A stretch of 16,242 nucleotides of DNA from Candidatus Delongbacteria bacterium (lineage in GTDB: Bacteria > UBA4055), in NCBI GenBank assembly GCA_028702975.1, contig JAQVNT010000008.1:1-16242 (forward strand), given 5' to 3'. This document shows positions 14,347-16,242 of the stretch, in pieces (the first letter of the stretch is position 1; every line of letters begins with the position of its first letter). The notes beneath the pieces are model-generated. The model was given only the letters and a program-made list of their open reading frames with translations, searched no databases and was not told where the DNA came from. A program made the position numbers and the translations under genes.

Positions 14347-15594
14347 TTACTGTCCGTATTTTGCGATTATCTCCTGCTTCGTCTTTCCGAGTATGTCGAA
14401 TTTTTTACCGACTTTTATAAAAGCTTCAAGCGCTTTTTCAAGGTGATGTATCTCATGCCCGGCCGAGATCTGCGTTCTTATCCTTGCCTGACCCTGCGGA
14501 ACTACCGGGAAGAAGAACCCGATTGCGTATATTCCTTCTTCGTACAGTGCTTTTGAGAAGTCCTGGGAAAGTTTTGCGTTGAAAAGCATTACCGGCACGA
14601 TAGGAGTGTCACCGTCTTTTAAGACGAACCCTGCTTCAGTGAGACCTTTTCTCCAGAATTCCGTGTTCTTTTCAAGCTTGTCCCTTCTCTCGGTGCTTTT
14701 TGAAAGAATGTCCAGAACCGTGTTCACGCCTGAAACCACCACGGGAGCTATAGTGTTGGAGAAAAGGTAAGGTCTTGCTTTCTGACGGCACATTTCGACA
14801 AGTTCCTTCCTGCCCGACACGCATCCGCCCGAAGCTCCGCCTAGTGCTTTTCCGAAAGTGGTGGTAATAATATCTATTTTGCCCATAACGCCGTATTTTT
14901 CATGAGTTCCTCTGCCTGTTTTGCCGATAAATCCTGAAGAATGAGATTCATCAACGAAAAGCATCGCGTCGTATTTTTCACACAGCGCCACCATTTCGTC
15001 AAGCTTGGCAGTATCGCCGTCCATTGAGAACACGCCGTCGGTGATGACGACTTTTAGCCTCTTGTCGGCATGAAGCTGAAGTTTTTCCTCAAGATGCGCC
15101 ATATCGGAATGCTTGAAAGTGTCGTGCATGGCCGGCGCAAGTCTGATCCCGTCGATGATCGAAGCGTGGACCAGCCTGTCGGAGATCATAACGTCATCTT
15201 TGGTAAGTATAGCCTCGAAAACACCGGCGTTCGCATCCATGCAGGAAGGGAACAGGATCGTGTCTTCGGTACCTAAGAATTCGGTGACCTTTCTTTCAAG
15301 CTCCTTGTGGATGTCCTGCGTACCGCAGATAAAACGGACCGATGACATGCCGTAGCCTCTTGTGTCAAGACCTTCGTGGGCAGCTTTGATCACATCCGGA
15401 TGACTTGAAAGACCCAGATAGTTGTTCGCGCACATGTTGATAACTTTTTTCAGAGCGGAACCAGTGGGGAATTCGACCTCAATGTCCGCCGCCTGGGACG
15501 AGTGAATATATCTTTCCTGCTTGAATATTCCCTTTTCCCTTATTTCGTCGATCGTGGAAGTATATATGTTTCTTATTTTATCGCTGTAAGCCAT
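14347..15594 (-). CDS. Kbl-like alpha-oxoamine synthase paralog next to ACP
   Basis: A PLP-dependent condensing enzyme of the Kbl/BioF/serine palmitoyltransferase family, joining an amino acid with an acyl thioester and losing CO2 or its equivalent. Its 415 residues align to the downstream kbl product without a gap up to residue ~410; I count about 250 identities by hand. Catalytic residues are intact: His143, Asp215, His218, Lys249 (TTFGKALGG), RIRTQ (371-375). Residues ~131-180 are the most divergent (about 40% identical). Here ISDRLVHASIIDG and TFKHSDMAHLE replace the Kbl versions and look more like BioF (SDRLxHAS, FxHND). FPSCMDAN replaces YSSAFDAN. The neighbouring ACP, 10 nt away, suggests an acyl-ACP donor, but glycine plus acetyl-CoA remains possible. 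The ACP stop codon TAG is part of its AGGAG Shine-Dalgarno sequence. Confidence 0.85.
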   Translation of the reverse strand: MAYSDKIRNIYTSTIDEIREKGIFKQERYIHSSQAADIEVEFPTGSALKKVINMCANNYLGLSSHPDVIKAAHEGLDTRGYGMSSVRFICGTQDIHKELERKVTEFLGTEDTILFPSCMDANAGVFEAILTKDDVMISDRLVHASIIDGIRLAPAMHDTFKHSDMAHLEEKLQLHADKRLKVVITDGVFSMDGDTAKLDEMVALCEKYDAMLFVDESHSSGFIGKTGRGTHEKYGVMGKIDIITTTFGKALGGASGGCVSGRKELVEMCRQKARPYLFSNTIAPVVVSGVNTVLDILSKSTERRDKLEKNTEFWRKGLTEAGFVLKDGDTPIVPVMLFNAKLSQDFSKALYEEGIYAIGFFFPVVPQGQARIRTQISAGHEIHHLEKALEAFIKVGKKFDILGKTKQEIIAKYGQ

Positions 15595-15604
15595 ATCGGG
15601 TCTC

Positions 15605-15850
15605 CTACTTCAAAAATTCGTTTACGAGTTTTACGATCTTGGTCACGCTGTCGAAAGCTTCCGGAGTAGCTTTGTCGTCAGGTATAGAGATCTTGTATTT
15701 GTTCTCGAGGAACCTTTTTAACGAGACCATCGAAAAAGAGTCCACGATGCCGCCTGAAATTAAAGGGGTTTCGTAGGTGAGCACCTCATCTTCGTCTTCC
15801 AGATATTCGTTTATTACATACTTAAGAACTACATCTTTCATTTCGTCCAT
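15605..15850 (-). CDS. Acyl carrier protein
   Basis: A small acidic carrier protein that holds acyl groups as thioesters on a 4'-phosphopantetheine arm. The 81 residues match the family length. The attachment motif is VDSFSM, with Ser38 as the modified residue, in the form GGIVDSFSMVSL (33-44) typical of dedicated, non-housekeeping carriers rather than the GADSLD of fatty-acid AcpP. The helical pattern ends with VTKIVKLVNEFL. AGGAG 8 nt before the ATG at 15850 supports the start. It sits 35 nt after an acyl-activating enzyme and 10 nt before the Kbl-like paralog, so it probably carries an acyl group between them. None of the housekeeping fab genes is nearby. Confidence 0.92.
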   Translation of the reverse strand: MDEMKDVVLKYVINEYLEDEDEVLTYETPLISGGIVDSFSMVSLKRFLENKYKISIPDDKATPEAFDSVTKIVKLVNEFLK

Positions 15851-15885
15851 TTTGCTTCTCCTGTTTTTTTATTTTTCATTTATTT

Positions 15886-16242
15886 TTATTCGTCATCGAG
15901 CGTTGAAGTGTCGCCTATGTCCTGACCCCATTCCTGAGCCCTGAGCATCCTTCTCATGATCTTGCCGCTTCTTGTTTTAGGCAGCTTTTCTAAGTATTCG
16001 ATCTCCTGTGGCATGGCGAGAGGGGACAGTTTTTTCCTGATGAAGTTCATTATCTCAAGCTCAAGGTCATCATCGGGTTCGAATCCCGGCTTTAATGTAA
16101 CGAAAGCCTTAACGACCTCCATATTGACTTCATCAGGCTTGGAGACCACAGCTGACTCCGCTACGGCGGGGTGCTCGAGAAGCGCCGATTCGACTTCGAA
16201 CGGGCTGACGAGGTGGCCGGCGGTATTGATGACATCGTCGTC
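15886..16242 (-). CDS. Acetyl-CoA synthetase-like ANL enzyme, C-terminal part
   Basis: Only the last 118 residues are in the window; the gene runs off the right edge at its 5' side. ANL enzymes activate a carboxylate with ATP to an acyl-adenylate and then transfer it to CoA or a carrier. The visible part is the mobile C-terminal domain: DDVINTAGHLVSPFEVESAL at the edge, EHPAVAESAVV, VVKAFVTL, LPKTRSGKIMRRMLRAQ with the catalytic Lys of SGK, and the ending GDTSTLDDE. The TAGHLVSPFEVE wording and this ending match acetyl-CoA synthetases of the AcsA type better than long-chain acyl-CoA ligases, but specificity lies mainly in the missing part. Next to an ACP it may instead load the carrier. The stop TAA is 35 nt before the ACP start. 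Confidence 0.88.
   Translation of the reverse strand, partial: DDDVINTAGHLVSPFEVESALLEHPAVAESAVVSKPDEVNMEVVKAFVTLKPGFEPDDDLELEIMNFIRKKLSPLAMPQEIEYLEKLPKTRSGKIMRRMLRAQEWGQDIGDTSTLDDE

Overview
The window looks like a chromosomal segment of a Gram-negative-type bacterium. Three things point that way. The ffh-rpsP-rimM-trmD-rplS order is the classic bacterial arrangement. A lipobox protein and a secreted TPR protein suggest a cell envelope with lipoproteins. Ribosomal protein S16 carries a long Lys/Ala/Glu-rich C-terminal tail of the kind known from Bacteroidetes and relatives (FCB group). The lineage assignment is an inference from that tail and is weak. The base composition is intermediate. 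The large kinase gene and its downstream neighbours look more AT-rich than ffh, but I did not compute this. No mobile element, CRISPR array, tRNA or rRNA gene is visible.

Layout. Positions 1-3711 (+) hold a promoter-like site followed by ffh, rpsP, rimM, trmD and rplS, a protein-targeting and ribosome/tRNA-maturation operon ending in a bidirectional hairpin terminator. smpB (3748-4215, -) converges on it and is flanked on its other side by a second strong hairpin. From there to the right edge every gene is on the minus strand. Read in transcription order from the right edge they are: the C-terminal part of an acetyl-CoA-synthetase-like enzyme, an acyl carrier protein, two tandem paralogous alpha-oxoamine synthases of the Kbl type, a 1254-residue Ser/Thr kinase fused to a P-loop ATPase and a long helical repeat region, a small heat-shock protein, Lon protease, a secreted TPR protein, and a lipoprotein. 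Intergenic gaps are 9-80 nt, so most or all of this may be one long transcription unit. The only candidate break is a weak hairpin after lon.

How they may work together. Acyl activation (ANL enzyme), carrier protein and two PLP-dependent condensing enzymes make a plausible small pathway that builds an alpha-oxoamine from an activated acyl group and an amino acid. One paralog is a textbook Kbl (glycine C-acetyltransferase). The other has kept every catalytic residue but diverged in the central segment, and it sits next to the acyl carrier protein. The kinase-ATPase gene starts 9 nt after kbl and is followed directly by hsp20 and lon, linking this metabolic cassette with a signalling protein and a proteostasis pair. 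This combined neighbourhood is the most interesting part of the window. No stretch over 300 bases lacks a gene.
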